A stretch of 64,000 bases of DNA from Bdellovibrio sp. ZAP7. Its GTDB lineage: Bacteria > Bdellovibrionota > UBA1018 > CAIMNF01. Positions 18,513 to 25,776 of the stretch are shown piece by piece. The notes under the pieces are model-generated. The model was not told where the DNA came from and searched no databases. It was given only the letters and a program-made list of their open reading frames with translations. Both the position numbers and the translations under genes were made by a program. The DNA is taken from NCBI GenBank assembly GCA_945874535.1, contig CAMCGZ010000008.1, forward strand, positions 43,600 to 107,599, read 5' to 3'. Within the stretch, counting starts at the first letter, position 1; the number at the start of each line of letters is the position of its first letter.

Positions 18513-18918
18513 TCGAATTGCCCCGGGGCTTCATCGACCCGGTGGCGGCAATGGGGTTCCGGTCCAGAGTCCGGATCCAGGTCTCAAAACCGGCAATTCC
18601 GACGCTGAGCTCGATCCAATCCGGTTTCGGGTCGGGGACCCCCCGAACATGAACCCCGGCCGGAAGATCCGGAATCCCTCCGGGGAACTCGATGATCCGG
18701 GCATCTCGCGAAATGCGCACCCGACCGTCCCCCGGAGAGCTCCGGTTCAAGGGGAGGGGGCGGAACCCGCGGGTGGCCAGAACGGCACGCCAGGCCTCTC
18801 CGGGGAGGAGGTGTTCCTCGTGAAAGCGACGGGCCCCTGCCTCGGAGGATCCTTGATGGGCAAGGGCGATCAATAGAAGACCTGCAAGGAGCCCCAGGAG
18901 GGCCCGGACTTGCCTCAG
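18487..18918 (-). CDS. Small exported protein at the end of the prepilin cluster, CTG start
   Basis: The track ORF starts far upstream, out of context. The CTG at 18918 overlaps the stop of the previous gene as CTGA and opens (M)RQVRALLGLLAGLLLIALAHQGSSEAG, a clear signal peptide or membrane anchor. No ATG, GTG or TTG lies near. The remaining 115 residues include 'RFHEEHLLPGEAWRAVLATRGFRPLPL', 'GRVRISRDARIIEFPGGIPDLPAGVHVRG' and 'DWIELSVGIAGFETWIRTLD'. I do not recognise a family. Position and coupling tie it to the Flp/TadE-like genes. Use of CTG is inferred from the overlap and the signal peptide. Confidence 0.5.
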   Translation of the reverse strand: MRQVRALLGLLAGLLLIALAHQGSSEAGARRFHEEHLLPGEAWRAVLATRGFRPLPLNRSSPGDGRVRISRDARIIEFPGGIPDLPAGVHVRGVPDPKPDWIELSVGIAGFETWIRTLDRNPIAATGSMKPRGNSIDPKEFRY

Positions 18919-19094
18919 TAATGCAGGGTCGATCGCTGGTGGTCCAAGGCGCGATAGAATCCCCGGTAGGTTCGGGCGAAGCGTTTGCCACAAAGAACCA
19001 GGACGAACACGATCAGACCTGCCCATAGTGCCACCTCCAACAGTATCGAACCTCGCTTCCGTTCAAGGGCTCCACCTGACCTTCCATTTCTCAT
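18915..19094 (-). CDS. TadE/F-like minor prepilin
   Basis: ATG 19094 follows GGAGGTCTCCCG, a strong ribosome-binding site within the previous gene's end. The 59-residue product MRNGRSGGALERKRGSILLEVALWAGLIVFVLVLCGKRFARTY has a basic leader, a glycine, and then SILLEV with the conserved glutamate at +5, followed by a hydrophobic helix. That is a class III prepilin signature read by PilD/TadV-type peptidases. The C-terminal part after the helix is only about 20 residues. Its stop TGA overlaps a CTG start for the next gene. Confidence 0.6.
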   Translation of the reverse strand: MRNGRSGGALERKRGSILLEVALWAGLIVFVLVLCGKRFARTYRGFYRALDHQRSTLHY

Positions 19095-19695
19095 CGGGAG
19101 ACCTCCATGCCACCGCGGTCGACTGCTGATTCCGGGAAGCGATCCCGACGCGGTATTCTTTCCGGGCGGGCGGGGCGAGGGTTGGCGCTCCGGCCAATAC
19201 CGCCTCCGCATCGAGCTCCACCAAGGACAAGTCGTGCTCTGGAAAACTGCTCCGCTCCGGTCGCCTGCGGAGGCGGCAACCGATCCCCGTGAGCAGGTTC
19301 CAACGGAGGGCCTCTTTCATCCACTCCAGACGCAGTTTTTCCTGGTTCATGCGCTCAGCGAGCAAGAGGAGCCGGAAGGATTCGAGTGCGGTGGGGCCTG
19401 CAGGGGTCGGGAGCAGGCCCAATGTGATCCTTCGCGCCGACTCAATCCGTTTCCAGGACCTCTCGTGTGCGGTAACCCAGGAGCGAATGCGGAGAACTGC
19501 GATCCCCGTGCAGCGATCGAAATTCACCTGTCGCTCCGTGATTGCCCGGAGGTGCCGGGCGGCCATCCAGAGTCCGGTTCCCGAACTGAGAGCCAGGAGA
19601 AGGAGAACCCCTCCGAGGAGGGAGAACCCCGCCCGGTCCGATCGAGCTGTTCGAGAGGCAGGAGACGGATCCGCTCCTCCAGTCCCGCTCCGCAG
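19063..19695 (-). CDS. Pseudopilin-like protein, start uncertain
   Basis: The useful part begins 'ARSDRAGFSLLGGVLLLLALSSGTGLWMAARHLRAIT', a type IV prepilin-like N-terminus with glycine and phenylalanine at the cleavage site, but Gly instead of Glu at +5. About 170 residues follow, with a helical stretch ('ALESFRLLLLAERMNQEKLRLEWMKEALRWNLLTGIGCRLR'). There is no ATG/GTG/TTG between the TadE-like gene and this region. CTG 19695 is the nearest near-cognate and is used here, which makes a 172-base overlap with the TadE-like ORF. A frameshift joining or separating the two genes is the alternative. Confidence 0.4.
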   Translation of the reverse strand: MRSGTGGADPSPASRTARSDRAGFSLLGGVLLLLALSSGTGLWMAARHLRAITERQVNFDRCTGIAVLRIRSWVTAHERSWKRIESARRITLGLLPTPAGPTALESFRLLLLAERMNQEKLRLEWMKEALRWNLLTGIGCRLRRRPERSSFPEHDLSLVELDAEAVLAGAPTLAPPARKEYRVGIASRNQQSTAVAWRSPDEKWKVRWSP

Positions 19696-19886
19696 GGTTC
19701 CACCCGGATCACAGGGGCGGCGGTGAGCAGGAGCTCGTCCCGGGCAGACCGGAAGGCACGGATTCCGCAGCGAATCCGGGTGAATTCGATCCACCCCATC
19801 CGGATCGCCCCCCCTGCCAAGGGGAGCAGAATGAGCAACAGGGCCCATTGGAACTCGATCAGACTCTGTCCACTCCGGCGATTCAG
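19524..19886 (-). CDS. TadE-like prepilin, CTG start
   Basis: The track ORF has no usable start. CTG 19886 overlaps the flp stop as CTGA, and AGGAGA lies ten bases upstream. The product (M)NRRSGQSLIEFQWALLLILLPLAGGAIRMGWIEFTRIRCGIRAFRSARDELLLT is a canonical TadE N-terminus: glycine, QSLIEF with Glu at +5, then a hydrophobic helix. The last 40 residues (SPSSEGFSFSWLSVREPDSGWPPG...) look non-protein-like and overlap the next gene in another frame. A frameshift or natural early end is therefore possible. It would be a minor pilin of a Flp/Tad pilus. Confidence 0.55.
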   Translation of the reverse strand: MNRRSGQSLIEFQWALLLILLPLAGGAIRMGWIEFTRIRCGIRAFRSARDELLLTAAPVIRVEPCGAGLEERIRLLPLEQLDRTGRGSPSSEGFSFSWLSVREPDSGWPPGTSGQSRSDR

Positions 19887-20059
19887 GGGATGTGGATCTC
19901 CTGGAGTTTTTGGTTGATGGTGTCGAGCTTGGTCTTGATGGTGGATCCCACCATCCGGGATGCGGCGATGGAGCAGACCGCGATCAGCATGACTAAGATG
20001 ATGTACTCGCTCAAGCCTTGGCCGCTCCGGTCGGAGAGTTTCAAAGAGATTCGATTCAT
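19883..20059 (-). CDS. Flp-type pilin
   Basis: ATG 20059 (MNRISLKLSDRSGQGLSEYIILVMLIAVCSIAASRMVGSTIKTKLDTINQKLQEIHIP) gives a 58-residue protein. Its 'SGQGLSEYIILVMLIAV' is the diagnostic Flp motif: processed after Gly, Glu-Tyr at +5/+6, then the hydrophobic pilin helix. Flp pilins form Tad-type adhesive fibres. No Tad ATPase, secretin or TadB/C genes are in the window, so the assembly machine must be elsewhere or the type IV pilus apparatus at 46-64 kb is used. TTGGCCCGGTTTTTGTA upstream resembles a -24/-12 promoter with GT for GC, weakly. Confidence 0.75.
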   Translation of the reverse strand: MNRISLKLSDRSGQGLSEYIILVMLIAVCSIAASRMVGSTIKTKLDTINQKLQEIHIP

Positions 20060-20108
20060 GTCTCTTTGATCTACAAAAACCGGGCCAAGGGGGGTACGAT
20101 GGAACCTG

Positions 20109-20804
20109 ATGCAAAAGAGCGAGAAATTTTTCATTTTCAGCTGGAAGGAATTGTTTGTTCTCGGACTCCTCGTGGTGACCGCTTTGGGGTTCTGCTTCAC
20201 GCTCGGACTGCACTACGGAAAGCAGATCCGAGTGGATGAACAGGTGGTCGAGGCTCCCGCTCCGAAGGTCGAAGGGAGCCATGAGGCGACTCCCCCCCGT
20301 GCTGTACTGGATCAGGGTGCCCAGTATGTGGACCAGGCCACCAAGGAAGCGATCGAGGGTGCCACTGAGAAAGCGGCTGCCGAGTCCGGAATCAAATTGG
20401 ATCATCCGAAACCCGTTGAACTGCCGGCCGAGAAAACCGTTCATCCGCCCCTGGCTCTTCCGACAGCCGTGACCCATCCTCCGGTTGCCGAGGACGATGA
20501 AGAGGAAGAGGAAGAGGAAGTCGAAGAAAAAGCCGCAGAAAAAGAAAAGCCGCCTGCGGAGATTTATTCAGTGCAATTGGGATCCTATCCCAACATGGCG
20601 GCCGCACGGAAGAAGACGGGTGTGTTCACCAAGCGCGGACTGAAGACTGAAGTCCGGACTGCGAAAGTGAACGGGGAGACCCGTTACCGCGTCGTGCTTT
20701 CAGGATTCAAATCCCGCAAAGCCGCCGAGGCCAAGGGTAAAGAACTGGTTTCGAAGCGTAAAATCGAGAGCTTCGTCGTTATTTCTTCCGCTTCTCCTCA
20801 TTGA
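20109..20804 (+). CDS. SPOR domain inner-membrane protein
   Basis: A single N-terminal transmembrane helix (about residues 12-35, 'WKELFVLGLLVVTALGFCFTLGLHYG') precedes a long, charged periplasmic linker with an acidic run (EDDEEEEEEEVEEKAAEKEK, about 135-154). A SPOR domain ends the protein (about 155-231): 'IYSVQLGSYPNMAAARKKTGVFTKRGLKTEVRTAKVNGETRYRVVLSGFKSRKAAEAKGKEL'. SPOR domains bind denuded glycan strands at division sites, so a septal role like FtsN or DedD is likely. It diverges from flp and overlaps the convergent cyclic-nucleotide-binding gene by 26 bases. Confidence 0.88.
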   Translation: MQKSEKFFIFSWKELFVLGLLVVTALGFCFTLGLHYGKQIRVDEQVVEAPAPKVEGSHEATPPRAVLDQGAQYVDQATKEAIEGATEKAAAESGIKLDHPKPVELPAEKTVHPPLALPTAVTHPPVAEDDEEEEEEEVEEKAAEKEKPPAEIYSVQLGSYPNMAAARKKTGVFTKRGLKTEVRTAKVNGETRYRVVLSGFKSRKAAEAKGKELVSKRKIESFVVISSASPH

Positions 20805-21774
20805 GGCGTTCGATTTCGGTCAGAACCCAGAACACCCGGTAAAGGAATAGCAGATTGCTTCCCTCGTAATCGAGCAGAACTTCGCTCGCTGAAACCAGGG
20901 TGATGTTCTTGATGAAACCCTGGTCCTGCAGTTCCTGGATTTGACCCACAGGAACTCCGGCCTGCTGAATCGCCGGGCCGATGTTCAGGCGCTCGATCGA
21001 GTCCGCCAGCGGTTTGGCCTGAGTCCGGTTCTGGACCATGAGTCCGAGGATCTTGAAGCCGGACGGGGACAGGGTCTGCCGTTTCTCGTGGGGGGTCAGA
21101 TTCTGTTCATTTAGGTATTGTATGAATTGGTCGAGGAAACGGATATCCGTCAGCATGAGGTCGTCTTTCAGGATCTTGACCGTCTTCAGGAGCTCGATCA
21201 GGCTCAACACCTTGGCTGAGGGGACTTGGAGGATCTGGGTGGCGAAGCGTTCGAGCATGGCCGAAGTGAACTCGATCCCGTCCGGTTTCTCGTTCTTTCC
21301 GTAACGGGAGGCTACCGTCAGCAGAGCGGTGGAAAACTTCAGCAACTCGGGTGTGGTGACAAAACAGTATTCCTTAGAGCGGTTCCCGTGTTTGTCGACT
21401 TCGTATTCGGTCGAGAGGCTTTCGAGCATCCGGACCTTGTTGTTCGCAGCCCGGAGGCGCGAACTGATGGTCTTGATCAGGGTCACAAGCCACTCCGGAA
21501 TTTTCGAAAGGGCGTCGTCAAGCGACCCCTTCGAGATCTCGATCAGGTCGGTCGGCAGCAAAGCTTCGGCTGAGGCCGAGCGGGGTTGTCCGTCGAAAAA
21601 AGCAAGTTCTCCGAGTACCGAACCTGCGCGCACGGTATCGATTTCGATCTTGCCCTCACCCTTGCGGCGAAAGAGCCGGATCGCCCCTTTTTTGACAAAA
21701 TAGAGGGCATTGGAGGGATCCCCCTCTTCGAACAGAATGTCTTTTTGCTTCAGATTGACTTCTTTGGCACTCAT
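20779..21774 (-). CDS. Cyclic-nucleotide-binding effector protein
   Basis: Residues about 10-115 form a Crp-type cyclic-nucleotide-binding domain. The phosphate-binding cassette is 'VLGELAFFDGQPRSASAEAL', whose PRSA arginine contacts the cyclic phosphate. The remaining 210 residues are helical and lack an obvious helix-turn-helix, so this is probably not a Crp transcription factor. The sequence 'FLDQFIQYLNEQNLTPHEKRQTLSP' is unfamiliar. It lies one base behind the CHASE2 adenylate cyclase gene, which argues that it is the cAMP receiver for that enzyme. That pairing is inference from gene order. Confidence 0.75.
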   Translation of the reverse strand: MSAKEVNLKQKDILFEEGDPSNALYFVKKGAIRLFRRKGEGKIEIDTVRAGSVLGELAFFDGQPRSASAEALLPTDLIEISKGSLDDALSKIPEWLVTLIKTISSRLRAANNKVRMLESLSTEYEVDKHGNRSKEYCFVTTPELLKFSTALLTVASRYGKNEKPDGIEFTSAMLERFATQILQVPSAKVLSLIELLKTVKILKDDLMLTDIRFLDQFIQYLNEQNLTPHEKRQTLSPSGFKILGLMVQNRTQAKPLADSIERLNIGPAIQQAGVPVGQIQELQDQGFIKNITLVSASEVLLDYEGSNLLFLYRVFWVLTEIERLNEEKRKK

Positions 21775-21775
21775 A

Positions 21776-24133
21776 TCACTTCCTGCGCATTTCTATGGTT
21801 CCGTCCCAATCAGGTGGTGGGGGATTCTTCTCGAACTCATCGCAACGGGTGAGGTAAATCTCAGAAACCGGATCGCGCGTACCTGTGCGGGACAATTGAA
21901 CTTCACTGGCGAGTTTGAATTTTGTTCGAGCGGCTTCCCATTCGCGGTGCTTGAATGCCTCGCGAGCCTCGGTGAAGTTCCGGATCAGTTCAGGGGCGAA
22001 CTCCACCTCGGAGACCTGGATCAGGTCGACCGCCTTGGTCTTCCCTTTCACGATCACGGAATCGAGAATCCGGGTGTGGAAGCTATTCCGGATCTCTTCG
22101 GGTAGCTTTTCACGGGTGACTTCTGTGCTGAGAATGTCGCCTCCATACAGACGAGTCAGGCTCTCGAGTCGCGACGCCAGGTTCACATGGTCGCCAATGA
22201 CAGTGTATTCGAAAATCCGTTTCGATCCCATGTTTCCGACGCTGACCAGGCCTGAATTGATCCCGATCCCGGCACTGACCTTGATTCCGTAGCGTTTCTT
22301 GAAGTCAGGCGCGATTTCATCGAGACGCTTCTTCATGGCAACAGCGCACTTGAGTGCCCGTTCGACGTGGTCTTTCTGATCGATCGGAGCGCCCCAGAAA
22401 GCCATGATCGCGTCCCCGATGTATTTGTCGAGGGTTCCTTCGTGCTGAAAAATGATCTCGGTCATTTCTGAGAGGTATTCGTTCAGAAACTGAGTCAGGA
22501 CCTTCGGATCCATGTTCTCTGAGAAGTTGGTGAAACCCCGGAGATCGCTGAACAGAATGGTGACCTCTTTACGCTCGCCGCCGACCTGGAGCTTGCTCGG
22601 ATCCTCGAGAACCAGCTCCACCACCTGCGGTGCGAGGTATTTCGAGAAGGCCTCTTTGACGAATTTCTTTTTCTTCTCCTCAAGAATGTATCGGATCGAG
22701 AGCAGGGTGACGAAGATCAGAAAGGTTTCAATCAGCAGAAATACGGTGGAAAAGTTGATGTGGTTCTTGAAGAGGATTTGGACATCAATCCACCCCAGGA
22801 TTCCCAGGAATCCGATGAACACGAGAATGCTCGGGATGGCATCCAGGCTCGAGAACAGGAAAATGAAAATCAGACCGAAGGTGAAAATCAGGATCAGAGG
22901 CAACCAGCTCATGTGAATGGCGCTGGCCGACTTGAGAGGATGATTCGAGATCAAGTTGTCGAGAGCAGTGGCGTGCCCCTCGACCCCGGGGGTATTCGAG
23001 TCGAAGGGAAAGGCGCGCATGTCATAAACTCCGAGTGCGGTCGCACCGAAGAGCACGTGAGAGTCGCGGAGGATCTCTTGCAGCTCGGCTTCCTCGATCG
23101 GCTCCAGCTGCGTGAGCAATCGATGTACTGGGATGTAATGGTAGGGCTCATAGCCCGGAATGGGTTTGTCGAGGTGGAGTCCCGTCGGTCCTTTGAAGTT
23201 GATGTCCATGTATCCGAGCGGAGTCACTGGAATCGGGTTCGAGGGATCCTTCTTGAAGTAAGCCTTCTTGATGAGTCCCTCGGGACTGAACTCGATCTGG
23301 ATCTGGTCATTCCGGGCGAGCTCGGCCATCTTCACTGCCAGGGACGGAAGGATGAGCTTCTCAGAAAAGGAGAACAGACCGTAGCGACGGATGTATCCAT
23401 CCGGGTCGGGATCGGCATTGAAGCTACCCGCATAACGGGCGTTGTTCCGGTGCAGGTCGATATTCGGGATCAAATGGAAGAGGTTTTTCAGTGAAGTCTT
23501 CCAAAGGACCTCTTTCGGAAACGGATAAGGCTGATCGAGGGCGAACTTGCCCGTAGTGGAACGGATGTCCTCGGAAACTCCTTCGAAAGTGAGCGGACAG
23601 GATTCGCCTTTGTCGTATCGGGGCTGGCAGGCGCCGTCATAAGCATATCCGAGTACCAGACGATCTTTGGCCTGTGCGATCGCTTGGGCCAATTGCGGAT
23701 CGCTCTCGAGTTCGAGGAATTGTTTCAGGAGATTGGGTTTGTATTTGCGGATGAGTTCGTAAGCTTTTTCATGAATCCGTTCTTCGGGCTCCGAGAATAC
23801 GACATCGAAGCCGATCGTCTTGACCCGCATTTCCAAAAGCCGGTAGATGATCTCGGCATAGACCTCCCGATGCCACGGCCAACGCCCGATCTGGACCAGA
23901 GACTCCTCATCGGCTGCGAGGATGACGATTTTTTGATTGGCTGACTGCGGTCCGCGCAAGCGGAACTTGACGTTGGTCAGGGCCCCGGTCACCGAGCGGG
24001 CCACCGGATAGATGGTTTCGCGTAGAAACCGATTTTCCAGCCCCCCGCGTTCACCGAGATCCAATGTGATTTGAAAGAGTGCTGCAATCAGAACCAGGGG
24101 AAGCGCCGAGACCCAGAGAATGAAACGATTCAT
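21776..24133 (-). CDS. CHASE2-domain adenylate cyclase
   Basis: The 785-residue protein has an N-terminal helix and then a periplasmic CHASE2 sensor (about 40-390) with 'IVILAADEESLVQIGRWPWHREVYAEIIYRLLEMRVKTIGFDVVFSEPE' and 'FGATALGVYDMRAFPFDSNTPGVEGHATALDNLI'. Two or three transmembrane helices follow (about 405-485). The class III cyclase domain (about 515-700) has metal-binding Asp in 'VTILFSDLRGFTNFSE' and 'DKYIGDAIMAFWGAP'. The Lys of DKYIGD and Thr of 'EYTVIGDHVNLASRLE' specify ATP, and Asn/Arg of that motif stabilise the transition state. It should therefore be an active adenylate cyclase. It overlaps the DedA gene by four bases and precedes the cNMP-binding gene. Confidence 0.92.
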   Translation of the reverse strand: MNRFILWVSALPLVLIAALFQITLDLGERGGLENRFLRETIYPVARSVTGALTNVKFRLRGPQSANQKIVILAADEESLVQIGRWPWHREVYAEIIYRLLEMRVKTIGFDVVFSEPEERIHEKAYELIRKYKPNLLKQFLELESDPQLAQAIAQAKDRLVLGYAYDGACQPRYDKGESCPLTFEGVSEDIRSTTGKFALDQPYPFPKEVLWKTSLKNLFHLIPNIDLHRNNARYAGSFNADPDPDGYIRRYGLFSFSEKLILPSLAVKMAELARNDQIQIEFSPEGLIKKAYFKKDPSNPIPVTPLGYMDINFKGPTGLHLDKPIPGYEPYHYIPVHRLLTQLEPIEEAELQEILRDSHVLFGATALGVYDMRAFPFDSNTPGVEGHATALDNLISNHPLKSASAIHMSWLPLILIFTFGLIFIFLFSSLDAIPSILVFIGFLGILGWIDVQILFKNHINFSTVFLLIETFLIFVTLLSIRYILEEKKKKFVKEAFSKYLAPQVVELVLEDPSKLQVGGERKEVTILFSDLRGFTNFSENMDPKVLTQFLNEYLSEMTEIIFQHEGTLDKYIGDAIMAFWGAPIDQKDHVERALKCAVAMKKRLDEIAPDFKKRYGIKVSAGIGINSGLVSVGNMGSKRIFEYTVIGDHVNLASRLESLTRLYGGDILSTEVTREKLPEEIRNSFHTRILDSVIVKGKTKAVDLIQVSEVEFAPELIRNFTEAREAFKHREWEAARTKFKLASEVQLSRTGTRDPVSEIYLTRCDEFEKNPPPPDWDGTIEMRRK

Positions 24134-24741
24134 GAGGCAAGCGTCCTTTTGGCCCGGCGACTCCGGTAGAGAATGATCAGGGTTCCGGTGATCAAGAAGC
24201 CGAGCAGTCCGAATTGAAAGCGTTTGAACCCCTCAATCAAGGGGTCGATATTCTCACCGGCGTAGTAGGCCAGATTCATGAGCCCGAGCAGATAAATCAC
24301 GGTCGAAGCCGCATCGAGCAAGAAGAAGGTCCTGGCGCGTACCTGCAGGGAGCCTGCGGTAAAATAAAGGGCGGTCCGGATGAGTGGAAGAAACCGGACC
24401 AGGAAGAGAAACCGCGTGCCGCGTTTTTCGAGGTAGCGTTCAGCAGCGGCGACTTTTCCCGGGGTCAGGATCCATCGGAACGGTGCCTTTTTCAAAATCT
24501 TCGGGCCGAACTTCCGTGCGACAAGATAATTGATGGTGTCCCCACTTAAAAGTCCGAGGAAGGCGACCGGAATCAGGATCGGGAGCTTGAAGAATCCCAG
24601 AGCAGCGAGAACCGAGGCTGCGATCAAGGTGAGGTCGGAATTGATCGGCATGCCGATCCCGCAACCGATCAGAGTGAAATAAAAAACCAGATAGGCCTGG
24701 ATCCCCTGATACTGGGAGAGGAATTCCTTCGCTTGATCCAT
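24130..24741 (-). CDS. DedA family membrane protein
   Basis: The 203-residue polytopic protein shows DedA blocks: 'FLSQYQGIQAYLVFYFTLIGCGIGMPINSDLTLIAASVLAALGFF', 'GLLSGDTINYLVARKFGPKIL' and 'RGTRFLFLVRFLPLIRTALYFTAGSLQVRARTFFLLDAASTVIYLLGL'. DedA-type proteins are undecaprenyl-phosphate or lipid flippases/transporters in other bacteria. It heads the operon that continues with the CHASE2 cyclase (4-base overlap) and the cNMP-binding protein. TAACCT lies six bases before the ATG, overlapping the region just after the upstream terminator. Confidence 0.85.
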   Translation of the reverse strand: MDQAKEFLSQYQGIQAYLVFYFTLIGCGIGMPINSDLTLIAASVLAALGFFKLPILIPVAFLGLLSGDTINYLVARKFGPKILKKAPFRWILTPGKVAAAERYLEKRGTRFLFLVRFLPLIRTALYFTAGSLQVRARTFFLLDAASTVIYLLGLMNLAYYAGENIDPLIEGFKRFQFGLLGFLITGTLIILYRSRRAKRTLAS

Positions 24742-24764
24742 GATTCAAGGTTAAAGGGTCGGCC

Positions 24765-24801
24765 AAAAAAAAGCACCTGAAACACAGGGCGTTTCAGGTG
24801 C
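24765..24801 (-). terminator. Intrinsic terminator of the 24826-25590 lipoprotein gene
   Basis: On the minus strand GCACCTGAAA-CGCCCTGTG-TTTCAGGTGC is followed by eight Ts. The 10-bp stem is perfect and can extend by one pair. It separates the lipoprotein gene from the DedA operon. Confidence 0.85.
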
Positions 24802-24825
24802 CAATTGTTTGTGATGTCAAAAGGT

Positions 24826-25590
24826 TCACTTCGCTCCGAGTCGGGCCAGCTCCTCGCGGTACCATTCGCTCAAGATCTGTTTTGAGGTTTCGGGATTCGT
24901 GCCCCAGTGAGCAGCCACATCGATGTTCACTTCGGTGAGCGCTTGACGGTTGCCGCCGGCGGCTTCCTTCACTGCACGGGTGGCGCGGGACAGGTCCACA
25001 CCGTAGAGGCGCTTGCTGAAGTCTTCGACGTCAGCCTGGGTTCTGGCCCGGTCGCGCCCGAGAACAGCCCAGTCCTGGAGGGTCTTTGCGATGCTCACGC
25101 CGGCTGATTCCGCCAATGCGTATTTTTGCGAAAGGGTGCGTCCTGCGGCACGCGAGCTGGCTTCTTCCTGCTCGGCTGCCGCGGTGATGATGTCCGCGGA
25201 TTGCGATGCGCCGTCTTCCATTTCGTTCAATGCGTTTCCGTACGAATCATAAAGAATGCCGGTGCTGCTCAGCCAGGCATAGCCCATGTAGTCCCTGCGG
25301 AAACCGTAAGAATCGGTGTAGGTCCAGTAATCGAAGTAGAGGGTGCGGCTGCTGGAATAGGGGTCCTGGTTGGCCGTGATCTTCGATCCATCCGCATAGA
25401 AGTTACAGCCCGCCATGGGGTAACCATAAGAGGTACACTGGTTTCCATAAACGTCGAACCAGGCGCGACGGTAGGGATCGACATAACCTCCTCCGCCCCC
25501 TTGAACGATCACGGTTTCGCAGGCGGTGAGAGAGAAGAGAGTCAGGATGAGAAGTCCGGTATTGCAGATGAGATTGGAGATCGTTTTCAT
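24826..25590 (-). CDS. Tyrosine-rich lipoprotein of unknown function, sigma-54 promoter
   Basis: The lipoprotein signal (MKTISNLICNTGLLILTLFSLTAC, lipobox LTAC) gives a mature 230-residue protein. The first half is rich in Tyr, Gly and Ser ('GGGGGYVDPYRRAWFDVYGNQCTSYGYPMAGCNFYADGSKI', 'LYFDYWTYTDSYGFRRDYMGYAWLSSTGILYDSYGNAL'). The second half is helical ('QSADIITAAAEQEEASSRAAGRTLSQKYALAESAGVSIAKTLQDWAVLGRDRARTQADVEDFSKRLYG'). I do not recognise a family. AAGGGGGGG precedes the ATG. A near-perfect -24/-12 promoter lies 50 bases upstream, and the gene is monocistronic, closed by a strong terminator. Confidence 0.8.
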   Translation of the reverse strand: MKTISNLICNTGLLILTLFSLTACETVIVQGGGGGYVDPYRRAWFDVYGNQCTSYGYPMAGCNFYADGSKITANQDPYSSSRTLYFDYWTYTDSYGFRRDYMGYAWLSSTGILYDSYGNALNEMEDGASQSADIITAAAEQEEASSRAAGRTLSQKYALAESAGVSIAKTLQDWAVLGRDRARTQADVEDFSKRLYGVDLSRATRAVKEAAGGNRQALTEVNIDVAAHWGTNPETSKQILSEWYREELARLGAK

Positions 25591-25639
25591 AGTGATGCCC
25601 CCCCTTGTGTCGGCATCGTGTGGTTCACGTCAGGCAAAC

Positions 25640-25656
25640 AGCAAGGGGCGTGCCAA
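25640..25656 (-). promoter_or_regulatory. Sigma-54 (-24/-12) promoter
   Basis: The minus strand reads TTGGCACGCCCCTTGCT, which matches the consensus TTGGCACG-N4-TTGCT at every fixed base. The transcript would start near 25629, leaving a 39-base leader with a good ribosome-binding site before the 25590 ATG. Confidence 0.88.
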
Positions 25657-25776
25657 AATTACGTCAATAGAATGATCAATGATTTCAGGGGCTCATCTTC
25701 ATGCTGCTGGGGGTTGAGTCGGCCGGTGACCCTTTGGCCCCGATCTTTTCCAGTGCGGATTGGCACCAGAGGGGCG

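Noticed and set aside
18985-19917. 310-residue plus-strand ORF over the prepilin cluster
   Set aside because: High-GC shadow rich in Arg/Pro/Ser with no start context. The minus-strand frames carry clear prepilin motifs.
20062-20100. TTGGCCCGGTTTTTGTA upstream of flp as a -24/-12 promoter
   Set aside because: The -12 element has GT instead of the invariant GC, so it is not called although -24 is good.
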